Below are positions 15,743 through 16,406 of a stretch of 16,406 bases of DNA, one piece after another. Position 1 is the first letter of the stretch. Each line of letters starts with the position of its first letter. Location: NCBI GenBank assembly GCA_948759685.1, contig CAQBGY010000042.1:1-16406 (forward strand), given 5' to 3'. The notes under the pieces are model-generated. The model did not search any database. It worked only from the letters and a program-made list of their open reading frames with translations, and had not been told where the DNA came from. The position numbers were made by a program, and so were the translations under genes. The stretch comes from an uncultured Eubacterium sp. (GTDB lineage Bacteria > Bacillota_A > Clostridia > Lachnospirales > Lachnospiraceae).

Positions 15743-15771
15743 CCAATTTTTATTTTAATGTTTATATGCTG
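15743..15771 (-). repeat. Leader direct repeat, copy 1 (distal)
   Basis: The partner of 15627-15655 at 26 of 29 identities, lying just after the attenuator terminator. Confidence 0.8.
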
Positions 15772-15785
15772 TTCTCACTAGTAAC

Positions 15786-15817
15786 AAAAAAAGTGGATAA
15801 TCTCACAGACTATCCAC
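15786..15817 (-). terminator. Attenuator terminator in the infC leader
   Basis: On the minus strand GTGGATAGTCT and AGATTATCCAC form 11 pairs (one G-U) around GTG, followed by seven Ts (15792-15786). A second TATCCAC upstream (15898-15892) can pair with the terminator's 5' arm GTGGATA (15817-15811) and so block it. Confidence 0.85.
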
Positions 15818-15925
15818 AACAATACACAATTCCAAATATTATCTCATTTAGAAAATATAAACCTCGATTCGCTTTCTGCGTCTGGGTGAGAGTGGATACT
15901 CTGCTTTATTTTTTCAACGCTTGAT

Positions 15926-15954
15926 ATCATAACATCATATGAAATAAATGTCAA
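15926..15954 (-). promoter_or_regulatory. Promoter of the infC-rpmI-rplT operon
   Basis: The minus strand reads TTGACA (15954-15949), a 17-base spacer, then TATGAT (15931-15926), close to the sigma-A consensus. Confidence 0.85.
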
Positions 15955-16013
15955 GTTTTTTCCAATAAACTCATATTTCTAATTATTTTTGCACTCTTCT
16001 ATGTACTGGTCAA

Positions 16014-16065
16014 CTATAACATGCGCCAACATTATTTACAACAATAATATCGGTACATGCTATAG
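16014..16065. other. Two-part hairpin after the DUF1540 gene
   Basis: Outer arms 16014-16023 and 16056-16065 form ten pairs with one wobble; an inner imperfect stem (about 16028-16052) continues it. It starts about 12 bases past the DUF1540 stop codon. It has no good T-run on the minus strand, so it may be a weak or factor-aided terminator or an mRNA 3' structure. Confidence 0.45.
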
Positions 16066-16076
16066 CGCCTTATCAA

Positions 16077-16403
16077 CTAACAATTACATTCAAAACTTCC
16101 GCACTCTGTCTGACTCTGATGTGTAGCCCCATTACCATCTACAGTAATTTCTTTGGCATGACATTTACAATTATCATTAAATGTACAACGAACAGCATCA
16201 CATCTTACATCCAAACGTGTTTCCGGGCCACAGTCACAATGTTCCGATTTTGCTGTCACACTATCCTTTTTTTCCTTAAAGTCGCCACAATATGTTGCGT
16301 CCTTAATTGTTGCATCTGTGCCACCTACAGAAATACCATCTCTGCAACATTTTGAATTCTTATTATAGTAACAATTTTTAACACTACAATTTAATACTGT
16401 CAT
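16077..16403 (-). CDS. Small cysteine-rich protein with two DUF1540 units
   Basis: The 108-residue protein holds two copies of the DUF1540 pattern, residues about 6-43 and 68-106, each with C-x4-C, a Cys-rich middle, I-x-V-x-G and a final C-G-x-F. It has fourteen or more cysteines and no signal peptide or membrane segment, so metal binding in the cytosol or spore is plausible. DUF1540 proteins are common in Clostridia and their function is not established. The ATG is at 16403; the ribosome-binding site is outside the window. The linker between the units is hydrophilic and rich in Lys and Asp. Confidence 0.85.
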   Translation of the reverse strand: MTVLNCSVKNCYYNKNSKCCRDGISVGGTDATIKDATYCGDFKEKKDSVTAKSEHCDCGPETRLDVRCDAVRCTFNDNCKCHAKEITVDGNGATHQSQTECGSFECNC

Positions 16404-16406
16404 AAT

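Larger units (their letters stand above)
15601..15919 (-). promoter_or_regulatory. L20-type leader with transcription attenuator upstream of infC
   Basis: About 320 bases separate the predicted transcript start from infC. The leader contains an intrinsic terminator (15786-15817), an upstream copy of its 3' arm that can act as antiterminator, and a GAGAAC/GTTCTC closed domain with a 29-base direct repeat before the ribosome-binding site. In Bacillus subtilis the infC-rpmI-rplT operon is controlled by L20-dependent leader attenuation; position and parts match that scheme, but I cannot confirm the L20-binding fold by eye. Confidence 0.65.

Overview
The window looks like chromosomal DNA from a low-GC, Gram-positive anaerobe, most likely a Lachnospiraceae-type Clostridia. 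The reasons are an AT-rich sequence with strong GGAGG ribosome-binding sites, a fused-type pyrB-pyrI pair, a TGS-domain nucleoside kinase next to trmK, a class A RNase P RNA, a DUF1540 protein, and BspA-like leucine-rich-repeat and DNRLRE surface proteins. The genus assignment is inference only. Almost everything is transcribed on the minus strand; the exceptions are the purine nucleoside phosphorylase gene and a gene end at the left edge.

Layout from left to right. (1) At 1-73 is the tail of a plus-strand gene, followed by a shared terminator. (2) At 119-5287, read right to left, is a three-gene secreted-protein operon: a 764-residue protein with DNRLRE and metzincin-protease regions, an unrecognised membrane-anchored protein, and a BspA-like leucine-rich-repeat protein with two Big2 domains. 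It has its own good promoter at 5564-5592. (3) At 5716-7067 is pyrBI (aspartate carbamoyltransferase), with a terminator at about 5600 and a promoter at about 7104-7132. (4) At 7178-7999 (plus strand) is a purine nucleoside phosphorylase. (5) At about 8104-8448 (minus strand) is rnpB, converging on the phosphorylase gene across a very long near-perfect inverted repeat. (6) At 8539-13705 is a housekeeping block in the order dgt, dnaG, trmK, TGS-nucleoside kinase. The sigma factor gene rpoD, usually found between dnaG and trmK in this group, is absent here. (7) At 13809-14122 are two leucine tRNAs (anticodons CAG and AAG), each followed by its own terminator. (8) At 14249-15954 is the infC-rpmI-rplT translation operon (IF-3, L35, L20). 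It has a consensus promoter, a long attenuator leader with a visible terminator/antiterminator pair, a rare ATT start codon for infC, an odd structured spacer between rpmI and rplT, and a cluster of hairpins after rplT. (9) At 16077-16403 is a small cysteine-rich protein with two DUF1540 units.

Most genes are ordinary core functions. The points most worth a second look are the metzincin, which combines an aspartate third ligand with an archaemetzincin-like cysteine pattern; the missing rpoD; the RNA architecture around the IF-3/L35/L20 operon; the A34 leucine tRNA; and the long inverted repeat at the end of rnpB. I see no clearly new defence or mobile system: no CRISPR array, transposase, integrase or phage gene is present.
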